Both the position numbers and the translations under genes were made by a program. Shown one piece after another: positions 32,197 through 43,083 of a DNA stretch of 64,000 nucleotides. The DNA lies in contig SSNP01000001.1 of NCBI GenBank assembly GCA_006937955.1, positions 11,739,340-11,803,339 of the forward strand. Direction: 5' to 3'. This DNA is from Pachypanchax playfairii. Its lineage: Eukaryota; Chordata; Actinopteri; Cyprinodontiformes; Aplocheilidae. Positions within the stretch are counted from its first letter, which is position 1. Each line of letters opens with the position of its first letter. The notes under the pieces are model-generated. The model was not told the origin of the DNA. It searched no databases and saw only the letters and a list, made by a program, of their open reading frames with translations.

Positions 32197-33020
32197 CCTT
32201 GAACGACCAAGCTCCAGCTTATATTAAAGATCTTATTGTTCCATATGCTCCTAACAGAGCACTTCGCTCTCAGACTGCAGGTCTGCTTGTAGTTCCTAGA
32301 ATTTCTAAAAGTAGAATGGGAGGAAGAGCTTTTAATTATCAGGCTCCTCTCCTGTGGAACCAGCTTCCACTTTTTATCCGTGAGGCAGACACCTTGTGTA
32401 GTTTTAAGAATAGACTTAAAACTTTCCTTTTTACACAATCCTATAGTCAGGGTTAGCTTGGGTTCTCCTGAGCTTTCCCTTTAGTTATGCTGCTATAGGT
32501 TTAGACTGCCGGAGGACATACTGACCACATTTTTTTTTTCACTCTGCTGTCTTTCTTTACTGTGGCTGCCTCTGAGGAGGGTGTATCTCACATAAACAAG
32601 GGATGAAATATTCCCACTAGAACCATCAAATTGTTATTGCTTTGATTGTTACTGCTGCCATTAACTGTTTCTCTGTTTATCTTTCCATAGACATGACGAC
32701 TGGCCTAAATACATCTGTGTTTGTCTGTGTCTCTTTCCTGTCAGCTCAGACCCCAGTCGGCTAAGGCAGAAGGCCGCCCATCCTGAGCCGGGTTCTGCTA
32801 GAGGTTTCTTCCTGTTAAAAGGGAGTCGTTCCTTTCCACTGTCGCCAGTTGTGCTTGCTCAGGATGGGGGATTGTGCTGAAATAACAATTCAGCCCAATC
32901 GGCTGGTTCCTTAGATAGAAAATGTTTTATTATTAATTGATTGATTTTTCTGTGAAGTGCCTTGAAATGACTTTGTCATGAACTGGCGCTTTATAAATAA
33001 ATAAACTTGAACTTGAACTT
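32197..33020 (+). mobile_element. L2-like LINE 3' end, 5' truncated
   Basis: The plus strand opens with LNDQAPAYIKDLIVPYAPN, then ALRSQTAGLLVVPRIS, RAFNYQAPLLWNQLP and FKNRLKTFLFTQSYSQG, stop at 32456. This is the extreme C-terminus of an L2-group LINE. A roughly 560-bp 3' UTR follows, ending with repeated TTGAACT units (33007-33022). About 31 bp at its right flank (CTAAATACTTTTTTGCCCCACTG plus a TA run) repeat the sequence at 32064-32094, which could be its target duplication. Confidence 0.8.
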
Positions 33021-33045
33021 GACTAAATACTTTTTTGCCCCACTG

Positions 33046-33576
33046 TATATATATATATATATATATAAATATATATATTGTATATTTTCGAGTCCTGATC
33101 GGGAGGTAACATCCGATTCCGATCAAGTCTGAAATCACATGATCAGGCCCGATTTCCGATCACGTGATCGGATCTGGATATCCCTACTCAAAAGTCTTAA
33201 AAACATGGTAAATCAAACCTCACAAAAACACAAATTTAAGAAGCAACAACTTCAAGTGATCCTCAGCTATTGTCATCTTTTGACGTTTAATATTACATTT
33301 GACAACTGTAATATTACTTTTTAATATTGCAGTTCCTTAAACCAAGTTTTTTTTTATCATTTGAGTATTTTGATATCTGTGTATATTTTTTCATTTGAAA
33401 AACTAAAAAACACGTAGCAGTTGCTCAGAAGGCACCTGTAGATAACAGGAAGTACATGTAGAGCCAGCAGCAGGGTTCGCTCCTGAGATAAAGGCTACAC
33501 TTGGTACATTCAGATTGAGATGTCCTAAAAGAGATTCCATATTGGTTAAAATACACTTGTTACACAGGCCTGAGGC
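33046..33576. repeat. Right arm of a long inverted duplication
   Basis: The inverse of 29981-30484, from the TA run to GCCTGAGGC at 33576, with one extra block of about 24 bp near 33272-33295. It carries the outward-facing hAT-like terminus GGATATCCCTA (33171-33181). Immediately inside it, 33022-33045 is a copy of the outer 24 bp of the Tc1 family C end. Confidence 0.9.
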
Positions 33577-33646
33577 TGAGACGCTATTGGTTAAACGCCG
33601 GCAAAGTAGAACAATACAGAAGCAGCTTGAAGCAGAAAGTAAAAGT

Positions 33647-35608
33647 ATGTCAGCGGTGTGAAGGTATTATAAAGTTGATGATAACAACAATGCCATAGCA
33701 AACTGTGAAATATGTAAACTTGGGATTGCAAGAGGTGGAAAGGAAAAGGCTACATTTAACACAACAAACTTGATACGGCACCTCAAAAACAAACACCCGA
33801 CACAATACCGCGAGTTTACCCAGGCAACCCAGCTAAAGACTACTCAGCTCACGCTGCAGGAGAGTTTGAAGACGCAGGACATCACAGCAAAGGTAGCACA
33901 AATGATCGCAATGAGTGACCTGCCATTCGCCTTTGTAGAGAACCCTAAATTTCTTATGCTTATGGAGCACTTAGAACCTCGATTTGAAATGCCGTCTTGC
34001 CACTATTTCAAAGAGAAAGCTCTGCCAGCCATTTATAAGAAGCTTTCTGACAAACTACTTGAACTGTTATCAGATGTACCCCACGTTTCATTCACCACAG
34101 ACATCTGGAGTTCGTCCGTAGCTCCCATATCTCTCCTAAGCCTTACTGCACGATGGATTGACTCAAGTTTTGTTTTATGCCGTGCAACCCTACACGTCAA
34201 GGACTTTCGCGGATCGCGTACCGCAGAGCGCATCCAACAACTGATGGAAAAAATGCTAAACAACTGGGGAATTGACAAGCAATGGGTCCACGTAATTTTG
34301 CGTGACAACGCGGCAAATATGAAAAAAGGTATGAGGGATATGGGGGTGTCGAGTCTGGGCTGCATCGCTCATTCCTGTCAACTCTGTGTGCATGAGGGCC
34401 TGCTGTCTCAGTGCAGCGTGACAGAGACCCTGGCAAATGCAAGGAAGATGTAGGCCATTTTAAACACTCTCCATTAGCCTACTCTCGACTAGAAGACATA
34501 CAGATTAATCTAAATATGGATGTCAAGCGCCTACAGCAAGATGTACAGGTGAGATTTCAATCATAACATTCTTTAATGGGCTTCTATTTTATTATTTCCC
34601 ATACACTTGATTCAGTAAACCACTAATACATTACTTACTCTGCACATAATTTGCACAGAGAGTGAATCACGTTCTCTTATGTGCAGACACGCTGGAACAG
34701 CAGCCTCTACATGCTGCAGAGCCTACTGCAACAAAAACGTGCTCTTAGTGTCTTTGCAGCTGAGCACACTCTACCAGCAACACTGACACTTCACCAGTGG
34801 GAGGTGATGAATAAGACAGCTGATGTGCTGTCCCCCTTTAAAGAGTTGACCAGCGATGTGAGCAGAGAGACTGCAACTGCAGCTGATGTGATCCCTGCCA
34901 TAACAGGTAATTTGTATTTTTCTTTATTACTTTATACTGTAACATCTACTGATGTTTGGAACATGCATTTATTAAGTCATTCATTTACTCATTAGTTCTC
35001 AGACGTGTTCTGTCTCGGGAGGATGATGATGACCAGGGAATAAAAACAATGAAGAGGACTCTGCTGGAGGCAGTGGAGAAGTGTTTTTCTGATGTGGAAA
35101 CTGAGCCTCTCTTCTACATCGCCACTCTTCTAGATCCCAGATACAAAGATGGGCAAGTATTGTAAAATTAAAATGCACATTTTATACATTATGTTTATAT
35201 AAAATCAAGTCATCACCAGACACAAGTGTTAAGCCAATTTATTTTTTACTTCCTTTTTAATTTAGTTTTGGGTAATTTAGCTCTAAGGTTAGATTTTTTT
35301 TATTATTAGTTTATTGAGTGCATGTGTAGGCAGTTGTCTAAGTGAAGAGATGTGCTATGTGGTGTCTCTGGTCTTATTGTTTTGAATTGTGTGTTACTTT
35401 TATTTGTTTCTAGTTTTTTCACAAAGTCAGCCAACCTGTTGCTTGCAAAGGAATACCTTATCCAGGAGGTGGCAAGGACTGAGGGGATGAGTGCTGTCAG
35501 TACAGTGCCAGAGGAAAATGAGGCTGCAGCAGAGCCAGTAAGCAAGGCACCACATCACGAAGCATGTAGCAGCCTGGATGTTGCCTTTGAGGAAATCTTA
35601 CAAGAGAG
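33647..35608 (+). pseudogene. ZBED-type hAT transposase, four exons, broken
   Basis: Exon 1 is 33647-34548, ending CAG|GTGAG. Exon 2 is 34687-34906. Exon 3 is 34996-35152, with a GC donor, GG|GCAAGT. Exon 4 is 35414-35608. Exon 1 opens MSAV and then a TGA where the BED finger normally has Trp, then C-x2-C (CEICKLG) and H-x4-H (RHLKNKH). FTTDIWSS contains the first catalytic Asp, and RDNAANMKKGM with CIAHSCQLCVHEGL follow as in hAT cores. A one-base loss near 34448 shifts the frame. Exon 2 starts TRWNSSLYMLQSLL. Exon 3 has YIATLLDPRYKDG. The final dimerisation region is absent. The gene cannot make a full transposase. Confidence 0.85.
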
Positions 35609-35636
35609 GTAGGCAATGTCCATCATAAAGGCATCC

Positions 35637-36616
35637 CTACATATGTTGCATAAATTGGAAGACGTGCACATTTTCTTCTTCTGTGGCTAAATATATTAGT
35701 GTCGCTAAACATTTAATTTCTGGACTGATCGGGTTGTTACGTTTAGTTGGAGACGTGATTGCATCCCGCACCAAACCTACAAAAAGTTCAATACCATCAC
35801 GATTTAGTCGGTATCGTTTGGTCAATTCAGAATCATCCAAAGTGTCCAACACATTGCGTCTGGCTGCAGCCATTTTGGAAGTCTTTGTGAATAGGTCTTA
35901 GGGGGTTAGGAGTCCTCTTGACTTCTTTTAAGGACTCCCAGACTTAGGAGCTACTTTTATGCCTAAAAGTGGTTGTGAATTTCTTTTATCTTAAAGGGGT
36001 TATGACATAAAAATGCACTTTTTTGAGGTATATCATGATGTGTTGTACACTGATGAGGCCGTGTGAACGTCCAAAGCGAGTATCAAAGTTCCCGTTTGTG
36101 GGCGGTCAGCTTTGTTTCATATTTAAAAAACGGTTGAATCAGATAGCACCATTTTTTCCTACGTGGCATTTCATCCTACGTATTTCATAGCATCCAATAA
36201 CAGTGGACTGGACTGTTGACGGAGCCGAGAAGAAAGGCTTGCTGCGGGCAAGGGCGTATGAGGGCGTGTTTACCTACCTTCCCAAATATTGTTGTAGCCA
36301 ATCAGAGCGAAGTCAGCCAGGGAGACCCACATATCATTAACGAAAGGAACCGTGTTGCTGAGAAGAGGATTCTGACCTGCCCGTACACCCCCGCCCTGTT
36401 AGTTTTTTAATCAAATTCGTTTGAGAGTTGACATATGCAGGCATATCTACTACATGAAATAGCTTTACGCCAGTTTAAACAGTGATGTCATCTCACCTTT
36501 AAGAAACTAGGAGTCCTACATTTAGGAGTGACACGCCCACATTTTTTAGGAGTTACTCCTAAATTCGCCAGTTAGGACCTACTTTTAGCCCTAAGATTCT
36601 TTGTGAATACAGCCCC
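35637..36616 (-). mobile_element. PIF/Harbinger 5' fragment, interrupted by a Kolobok-type MITE
   Basis: The right end, on the minus strand, starts GGGGCTGTATTCACAAAGAATC, a Harbinger-like terminus. A frame at 35873-35680 begins MAAARRNVLDTLDDSELTKR and continues RLNRDGIELFVGLVRDAI and NPISPEIKCLATLIYLAT, the N-terminus of a Harbinger (HARBI1-like) transposase. The catalytic part and the other terminus are missing. It lies between hAT exon 4 and the hAT right end. Confidence 0.75.
35995..36498. mobile_element. Kolobok-type MITE with TTAA target site
   Basis: A 504-bp element flanked by TTAA at 35991-35994 and 36499-36502. Its ends are AGGGGTTATGACAT and, inverted, AGGTGAGATGACAT. There is no coding sequence. 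It splits the leader of the Harbinger fragment, with GGAGTCC phrases on both sides. TTAA targets are used by Kolobok and piggyBac. The run of Gs after the first A favours Kolobok. Confidence 0.75.
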
Positions 36617-36746
36617 TGATCGGGACATCCCTACTTTTGAGGACTCAATTGTTTGTTATATTCTGATAAATACAAACCTTAAAAAAGGGGTCTGCCTTGT
36701 TCTAAGGATAAAGGAACATAAGCTTTAAGAAGAAATTCACACTCAC

Positions 36747-36842
36747 AAACTTTGGAGGAGGGACTGTGAGGTTGATGTTGGACAGACTGACGTCCTGCCC
36801 ACTCTGTGCACAGGCCACCAGCCGCAGAGCCACGTAAAAACC
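36747..36842 (-). CDS. eps15l1: EPS15-like 1, exon 5 (end of EH domain 1)
   Basis: A 96-nt minus-strand exon (32 codons) with acceptor TTGTTCAG and donor GTGAGT. It begins GFYVALRLVACAQSGQDV and ends with the Pro-rich NLTVPPPKF that closes the first EH domain. Phase 0 at both sides. The wording is almost that of mammalian EPS15L1 at this position, which is the main reason for choosing eps15l1 over eps15. The hAT right terminus lies only about 110 bp downstream in intron 5. Confidence 0.92.
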
Positions 36843-37080
36843 CTGAACAAGAGAAAAGCCTTTATCCTCCATGATCACTACCAGTGACGACACCCCAGAC
36901 ACTAAATGTTTCTCATAGCTATTAGTTACCACACATAGGCAGAATAAAGAAGCACATGCACACCATCTACTCTCACTGTCTACTGAGCACTGGACATGGT
37001 TAGGGGGGTGTAACTGTGTTGTCTTTAGATTTTATATACATCTGATAAAAAACAAAACCACAAATAGGCCACTTTCCTAC

Positions 37081-37128
37081 CTGTTTATCCAGATAGCCTT
37101 TTCCACCAGGATCAGCCAAATCCCAAAT
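37081..37128 (-). CDS. eps15l1: EPS15-like 1, exon 4 (EH domain 1, second EF loop)
   Basis: A 48-nt exon of 16 codons, IWDLADPGGKGYLDKQ, between AG (ctttag) and GTAGG. It holds the conserved Trp of the NPF-binding pocket (IWDLAD) and the calcium-loop-like DPGGKGYLD. It joins exons 3 and 5 in phase 0. Too short to be noticed as an open frame by itself. Confidence 0.92.
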
Positions 37129-37973
37129 CTAAAGCACAAAAGGTAGAGCTGTGTGGAAAAGTACTGGAACCCTTAAAGAGCTTAATCCATAGAAGGTTTA
37201 ATACTGAACAACAACACAGAACAACCTGAGTTTGGTTTGAATGTTTTAGCATTAAAAACTGCATTTTGTATCTACTCAGTTTAAACCTCTGGCTAGAACC
37301 TTCCAGTGATTCCATGTGTGTTTACTGCATGTGGAAATTATTGGCTCTGATAACACACTGAGCACTGAGTTTTGTCTTCACTCAGCATCTCATCAGCGTG
37401 ACCTGCTACATGAAGAACTGTTTCCACAGCACAGTGGGAGGTTTCCTGAGACACTGGACACAACTGTGGAGGTTTATCCAGTGCTGGACAATTAAAATGA
37501 CTAAACATAGTTGATGTTTATATTGTGTTAAATTTTACTTAAAATACAACATTTAATGTTAATACACAAAATGTACCTGTTTGGCTGACTAGATCAACCT
37601 GTTCTGGTGATTTTATTTTCATTTTACAACATAAAATTCAATTTGAATAAAGTTTTTGTTAAATATTTAACTGAAGCGGAAAATGTTTTTTCTAAACAGG
37701 GTTTACATTAACTCATCTTTACAAATGTTTTATTGACAGTCATTTAACTGGATTTATGCAGCACCACCCAAAAAATATTTTACCAGCCGCCACTGACACT
37801 GAGCATGTGTGTGCAGAGCTGTTCTGAAACTTAGACACCTGGAGAAGAACAGTGCCACACTAACAAACTATATCTGTTAGTTATCACACTTAAGCACTGT
37901 TTATTATAAAAGCTGGATTTATTTGATAACACTGCAGTGTACAGAGGACCTGATGCTGTGAAGACACTCTTAC

Positions 37974-38063
37974 CTTTCCCAGCGTGACGTCAGAAAGTCC
38001 GGATTTCTTCAGGAACAGAGCAGCTTCAGTTGGTCCCACTCGTCCAGTATTTCCAGGATCCAC
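37974..38063 (-). CDS. eps15l1: EPS15-like 1, exon 3 (EH domain 1, first half)
   Basis: A 90-nt exon (30 codons) that opens VDPGNTGRVGPTEA and ends KKSGLSDVTLGK, with acceptor AATCAAG and donor GTAAG. It forms the first EF-hand-like unit of the EH domain. Intron 2, between this and exon 2, is only about 89 bp, so the pair is easy to confirm in transcripts. Confidence 0.92.
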
Positions 38064-38152
38064 CTTGATTCAAAAACAGTCAGCTTCTACTACCCCGTGC
38101 AAACCAATTAATTTACCTTCCAAACAACAGTTCATTAATGATATATGCTCAC

Positions 38153-38194
38153 CTGTCTATAAAAGTTCTCATAAACGGGGTTCCCACCAGACAG
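38153..38194 (-). CDS. eps15l1: EPS15-like 1, exon 2
   Basis: A 42-nt exon (14 codons), LSGGNPVYENFYRQ, with acceptor GTGCAG and donor GTGAGC. It is the first helix of EH domain 1; NPVYE-x-FYRQ matches the family. Exon 1 lies 7.75 kb upstream. Confidence 0.9.
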
Positions 38195-38425
38195 CTGCAC
38201 AGAGACAAAATGTTTGGACACTCAGAAAGCAGCAGAGTACTTTTCATTATTCTTTATTCACAGGCTCTAACAAGACATTCTGTACATCTCCACTTTCTTA
38301 ACCAGTACAGGTTGCAGAATGGATCTCACTGGAGCCTCTCTATAATGAGTACAGGTTACAGAGCGGCTCTAACTAGAGCCACTATCCAACTTGTACATGT
38401 TAGATGAAAAGCTCCACATCAGTAA

Positions 38426-39101
38426 CGGTGCATTCACACCGGCCCAACCATCAACTTCATAAGCGGCAAGTTTATATGTAAAGTCTATGGTGGACGGGCG
38501 TCAGACAGACGTCAACGGCTCTGCGTCGCTTTGTGAGCATTATGAGCGGCAACTTTTCAAGCTTTTCTAGCGTTTCAGGCGTTGACGCTTGAAAAGCTAG
38601 AAAAGGTCAAAGTTCAGCTAGCTGAACTTTTGACGCTCTTAACGCTCTTGAAGCGGCATGTCAACCAATCAGAGCGTCTCATCGTAGTGACGTAAGACGT
38701 CACAGCACGTAGCCGGAAAGAAGCGGGATCAGCCAAAATGGAAGATAAATTAACCTCATCCAAACGTAGCTCCTGGAGCAAATGGTTAAACTCACCAAAC
38801 TCAGAACGCATCTGAAGAATGGGGTGTATCCACAAACGGCGCTGATGCACCCGACGTCGACGTTGTCTAGATCTATGACGTAAATAAATCCAAGCCACTG
38901 TCTCAATATGATCCGCCATAGCTCCGAACATCCGATAACAAAGGAAGCCCCGCCTTCGCGCTCTTTTTCAGTCAGGCTTTACGAGCTTTAACGCCTATGC
39001 GCTCTGACTGGCAGGCATTATGAGCTTCAACTTCAAACGTCAAATTTGGAGCGTTATCAGCGTTGCTTGACGTTGACAAAGTGGCTGGTGTGAATGCACC
39101 A
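38426..39101. mobile_element. PIF/Harbinger-type element with partial transposase exon
   Basis: The ends CGGTGCATTCACACC (38426) and the inverse (39101) are flanked by TAA at 38423-38425 and 39102-39104. It is 676 bp. A minus-strand frame (about 38918-38720) has RRRRVHQRRLWIHPILQMR and EFGEFNHLLQELRLDE, the usual N-terminus of a Harbinger transposase. The rest of the gene is missing. It is in eps15l1 intron 1. Confidence 0.85.
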
Positions 39102-39949
39102 TAAGTCAGTCCTGCACCAGTCAAAGGGCAGACTGAGGTCGCAGGTGCATCTTGTCTTGGTCATTTTTGTTAAAAGGTGAATCTGATCACAATTTGAATG
39201 ATTTCAGTAAAAAAAAATACAACTTATAGCCAAGAAGTTGTTACAGAATAATTAGGATTTTGTCTGAAATATTCTCTCACACACACACACCACCAAAAAT
39301 AAAGTGAAAACAGACAGAACCACAAACTCCTAAAAGGATTTTTTCCAAAATAACATTTCAGCCTTGGTTTCTACCTGGTTACCATGGCAAGTTGAGGAGC
39401 TACAGGACCTTCTGGAGTGTAGCATGTTGTTGAAAGGCTGCACATTATTAAAGGGGGGGGTATTATGCAAAATTGACTTTTTCAAGCTTTACATCATGTT
39501 ATCATGTCGTTCCCTCATTAAAATCATGCCTGAAATGTTTCTTTAGCTCATTTATGTATGTTTGAGTAATCTTTAGACACTCTCATGGCAGCCATTTTGA
39601 AAGCCGTTTGCCTGTTTCCTCCCAGAAACGCCCATTTCTCCTTGAAACGCCCCCGATATTTCGTTACCTGCCAAGCTCATGCCCACTGCTCCCATCACAG
39701 GAGAGCACCCCTCCCCCGTGTGTAATGCAGGCAGAGCAGCAGTAGCAGCAATTAGCAAACACCTACTACTACTACTACTACTGTCATTTAGCAGACGCTT
39801 TTATCCAAAGCGACTTACATTGAGAGAACATACAAGCAAGAAATCAAAGAGAACAAAACAATATAAGGACAGCTGGTGGAACTGCGAGAGTGCACCTTTC
39901 CTGAGCTTATCTAATGACAACTTTTCTAGGCGCTTTTCATAACTCCAAA

Positions 39950-40165
39950 ATGCCATCATGGAAGAAATGTATCTTTGGATGTCAAGACGGCAGCCCTCTT
40001 TTTAGTCTTCCAAAGAATGAGACTGTTCGTCAGAAATGGTTGAACCTCATTTATGGAAGCGACCCTCCTCCAAAAAAGATCAGTCTCATTTGTGCCAGGC
40101 ACTCTAACGAGGATTGTTTTCTAAACAAAAGTTTATTTGACAGTGGATTAGTAACTAAGCTGTAA
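39950..40165 (+). CDS. THAP-domain-like short ORF in Kolobok-type element
   Basis: A 71-residue frame starting MPSWKKCIFGCQDGSPLF. It has C-x3-C (KCIFGC), then SLPKNETVRQKWLN with the THAP Pro and Trp, C-x2-H (CARHS) and a tail DCFLNKSLFDSGL. These positions fit a C2CH THAP DNA-binding domain, which in Kolobok transposases recognises the element ends. It is far shorter than a transposase and is followed by non-coding repeats. It could be a surviving first exon. The related ORF at 19493-19699 has the same plan. Confidence 0.6.
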   Translation: MPSWKKCIFGCQDGSPLFSLPKNETVRQKWLNLIYGSDPPPKKISLICARHSNEDCFLNKSLFDSGLVTKL

Positions 40166-40250
40166 CTTAAAGACAATGCAGTTCACACTCTCAGGAGAAC
40201 GTCTTTGCAGCCAGCACCGGTAAGTTCAACTGCTGTCACATTGTTTTATT

Positions 40251-40805
40251 GTTAGCATTTCTTAGCTTAACCTGTCCTGCAATCGGTGCACTGTAGCTGG
40301 CTTTTGTGTTGTTATGTTCGGCGTGAAGGCGATGTTCCGCGCTGTCACGTTGTTTTGTTGTTAGCATTTCTTAGCTTAACCTGTCCTGCAATCGGTGCAC
40401 TGTAGCTGGCTTTTGTGTTGTTATGTTTGGCGTGAAGGCGATGTTACGCGCTGTTAGGTTGTTTTGTTGTTAGCATTTCTTAGCTTGACCTGTCCTGCAA
40501 TCGGTGCACTGTAGCTGGCTTTTGTGTTGTTATGTTCCACGTGAAGGCGATGTTCCGCGCTGTCACGTTGTTTTGTTGTTAGCATTTCTTAGCTTGACCT
40601 GTCCTGCAATCGGTGCACTGTAGCTGGCTTTTGTGTTGTTATGTTCGGCGTGAAGGCGATGTTCCGCACTGTCACGTTGTTTTGTTGTTAGCATTTCTTA
40701 GCTTAACCTGTCCTACAATCGGTGTACTGTAGCTGGCTTTTGTGTTGTTATGTTCGGCGTGGAGGTGATGTTCCGCGTTGTTACGTTGTTTTGTTGTTAG
40801 CATTT
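40251..40805. repeat. 109-bp tandem repeat, five units
   Basis: The phrase GTTAGCATTTC starts at 40251, 40360, 40469, 40578, 40687 and 40796, exactly 109 bp apart each time. Units contain CCTGTCCTGCAATCGGTGCA and GTTATGTTCGGCGTGAAGG and differ by a few substitutions. The array lies inside the Kolobok-type element. Confidence 0.95.
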
Positions 40806-41431
40806 CATCAGCGTGCTGAAGGGGGAGTGTCGGAAGGTCTTAAAGAGACAGAGGCCAATATCGAGGTGTTTGGATCGGCCATGATGTGAGGGCAAATTTC
40901 TTAAAGGTTGTTTTTTTATTTACAGCTTTTACAGATCAACTTAAGGTAACATAGTCATTGGAGTATGCTATAGAGTGGCACTGTGTGTCTGAAAAAAACA
41001 TAATACCCCCCCCCTTTAAAGGCTGCTGTTGAAAGTCTGTGTTTTTTTTCTGTTTTATATAAGTTCATCCAGGATTTTTTTTTTTACATTTGACAAGTAT
41101 GTGTTCTTTTCTTTTCACTGCTGATGTATCTGAGTTCAACATATACACGTAACCATTTACTTTGTCTAGATTTATGTTTTCAAAGTGTTTTTTCTGTTAC
41201 ATATACTGGTGATGTTTTACAAAAATATGGACTGACATTTGGAAACAGCAGATGCCCAAACTTCAACTGCGGAGGTATTATTTATGGTGTGTGGAGCTTT
41301 AGAAAGGTAATTCTGTTGGATGCACATCACTCTGTGAAGTACATCATGATAATGGTTTCTACAGACACACCTATATAGTCCCAACAAAACTAGGCTGATC
41401 TGGACTTCTCTTTTAAAAATACTATAATTAA

Positions 41432-42258
41432 AGAGGAACTCATCCCCCTCTAAATTATCTTCCTAGCTTCTAACTGCTTTTTCAAATAATGCTGAAAGTA
41501 GGCATTATTTAGGACCCTGGAACACTTTTCTGTGTTTATATTAGCTCCAGTGTGACACTGCCGTGTTGCAGAGGTAAACTGAGCATGGTGAGGATATAAC
41601 GTCTATAAATCACATCAACACAATCACAACCACTGCAGTGACGTCTTTGCCCCGATATCATTATTCTTTTACTGATATTAGTCATTCCATTTGTCATAGT
41701 TTTAAGAGTAGTTTATCGATTGATTGTTGTTAGCCACAATGCTAAAGCTATTCCCGTGTTGCAGAGAGGTATCTGAGTAAATGCCTGAATAAAAATATAA
41801 CATGCACAAATCACAACCACTGCAGTGAAGTATTTGCCCTGATTTCATTATTCGTTTACTGATATTAGTTATTTCCTTTGTTGTAGCTTTCAGCCAGTTG
41901 CTCTAAATCCCTGTGTGCAGCTCTTTGGTGAGATGATGAAGACAACGGGCGGGGGCGAGTGTGTCTGAGAGATGGCTTTATACTCCAGGAGGTGTCTTAG
42001 AGACAATGCCAGTGACGCAGACATGAGCGCTGACATAGGCATATAGCGATTTTAGCCAATCACAAATTTCAAATGCAGTAGCCACCTTTCAACTCTAAGA
42101 GGGCAGCACTAAGACATTTTTAGACCAAAAAGTGTAGAATTTAACAAGTTTAAATGAAAATGTCAAAAAATGCCCAGAAACTGAAAGATTGCAGTAGTAA
42201 AGACCCACTTATACAGTTTATAAGCAGAAAAAAAGATGTTTTGAGGGTAAGTCCCTCT
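41432..42258. mobile_element. Kolobok-type MITE with internal duplication
   Basis: An 827-bp element flanked by TTAA (41428-41431 and 42259-42262). Ends AGAGGAACTCATCC and, inverted, AGAGGGACTTACCC. Inside, the segment starting CACTGCAGTG at 41631 recurs at 41818, 187 bp on, over about 70 bp (TTACTGATATTAGT). No coding frame. Confidence 0.7.
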
Positions 42259-42262
42259 TTAA

Positions 42263-43075
42263 TAACAGTTGGGACATAATAAAATGCTTATTATATTTTA
42301 ATTTTTTTCAAAAACAGCAGCAGCAGCTTACAAAATGTCCTCTCTGTAAAAGTTTACAAAATAAAAGCCTCCAAATAATCCGACAGTCTAATTACAGTCA
42401 CAGTGTCATTCTAACATGATTCACTCCTGTCACTTCTTCTCACTGAAGCTGTTAATCTTGGACATCCAATTTTAGATACTTAACTAAATAAATCATTGAT
42501 AAAGTTCCTGTAAGGCCCATAATGCCATATTAACAATCCAAAAAGCAGAATCTGATGTGTCTACTGTTGCACATATTTACTGAGTGTGTGTTTTATGTAA
42601 CCTTAGAGAAAAACCTCAACACAAACTGATTTTAAGGTTTTACGATGTTGGTAAAAGGTCACAGGTCATGCTGCAGGAGTAAGTGAACTGAAAGTGACCT
42701 AGCCTGAATCAACACTTTTGTGTTTATCTTGGAAACCAGTTGGTTTACGACCTGTGACTGTTGTCCATCCAACTGTATTTGTTTACAACACTCTGACTTC
42801 ATTATCTGACCCACACGTGTTTCCCACCCTTGCTCCATCCAGATGGGAGGTGTCTTTGTGAATAAAAAGGCAATGCAAAGGTGGACACATCAGAATCGTC
42901 TCAACACCTTGGTTGGGGGTTCTCCTTTGTAAAGCTCATTGAAAACATACCTCTGTGTCTGACTGATGGTCTTTTTGATAGTTTTTTAACTTAGGGGTAT
43001 TAAAATATCCTGACACAAACAGCTATGGTACATGTTCCAGAAGTATGGGAAGTTCTAGTGATAGAAAACTTGTGT
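42263..43075. other. Intron 1 sequence without recognised features
   Basis: I see no coding frame, terminal repeat or tandem array that I can support in this stretch. Confidence 0.35.
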
Positions 43076-43083
43076 GTCAGCAG

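Larger units (their letters stand above)
33577..36634 (+). mobile_element. hAT transposon, ZBED type, multi-exon, with nested insertions
   Basis: Transposase exons lie at 33647-35608 and a right terminus reading GATCGGGACATCCCTA ends at 36634. The left terminus is probably TAGGGATATCC at 30351, in which case the element also holds the Tc1, LINE and inverted arm. A Harbinger piece and a Kolobok-type MITE are inserted between the last seen exon and the right end. The C-terminal dimerisation exon is missing. Confidence 0.75.
39452..41015 (+). mobile_element. Kolobok-type transposon with THAP ORF and internal minisatellite
   Basis: A 1564-bp element between TTAA sites (39448-39451 and 41016-41019). 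Ends AGGGGGGGGTATTATG and, inverted, the same with one more G. It contains a piece of a common teleost repeat (CATTTAGCAGACGCTTTTAT at 39784), a THAP-like ORF and a 109-bp tandem repeat. No transposase core is present, so it is non-autonomous. Confidence 0.85.

Noticed and set aside
38614..38931. Possible host gene with Arg-rich N-terminus
   Set aside because: It lies wholly inside a TAA-flanked Harbinger element and matches the start of its transposase.
40251..40805. Regular 109-bp repeats as a CRISPR-like array
   Set aside because: The repeats are contiguous with no unique spacers, and the genome is a vertebrate; this is a minisatellite in a transposon.
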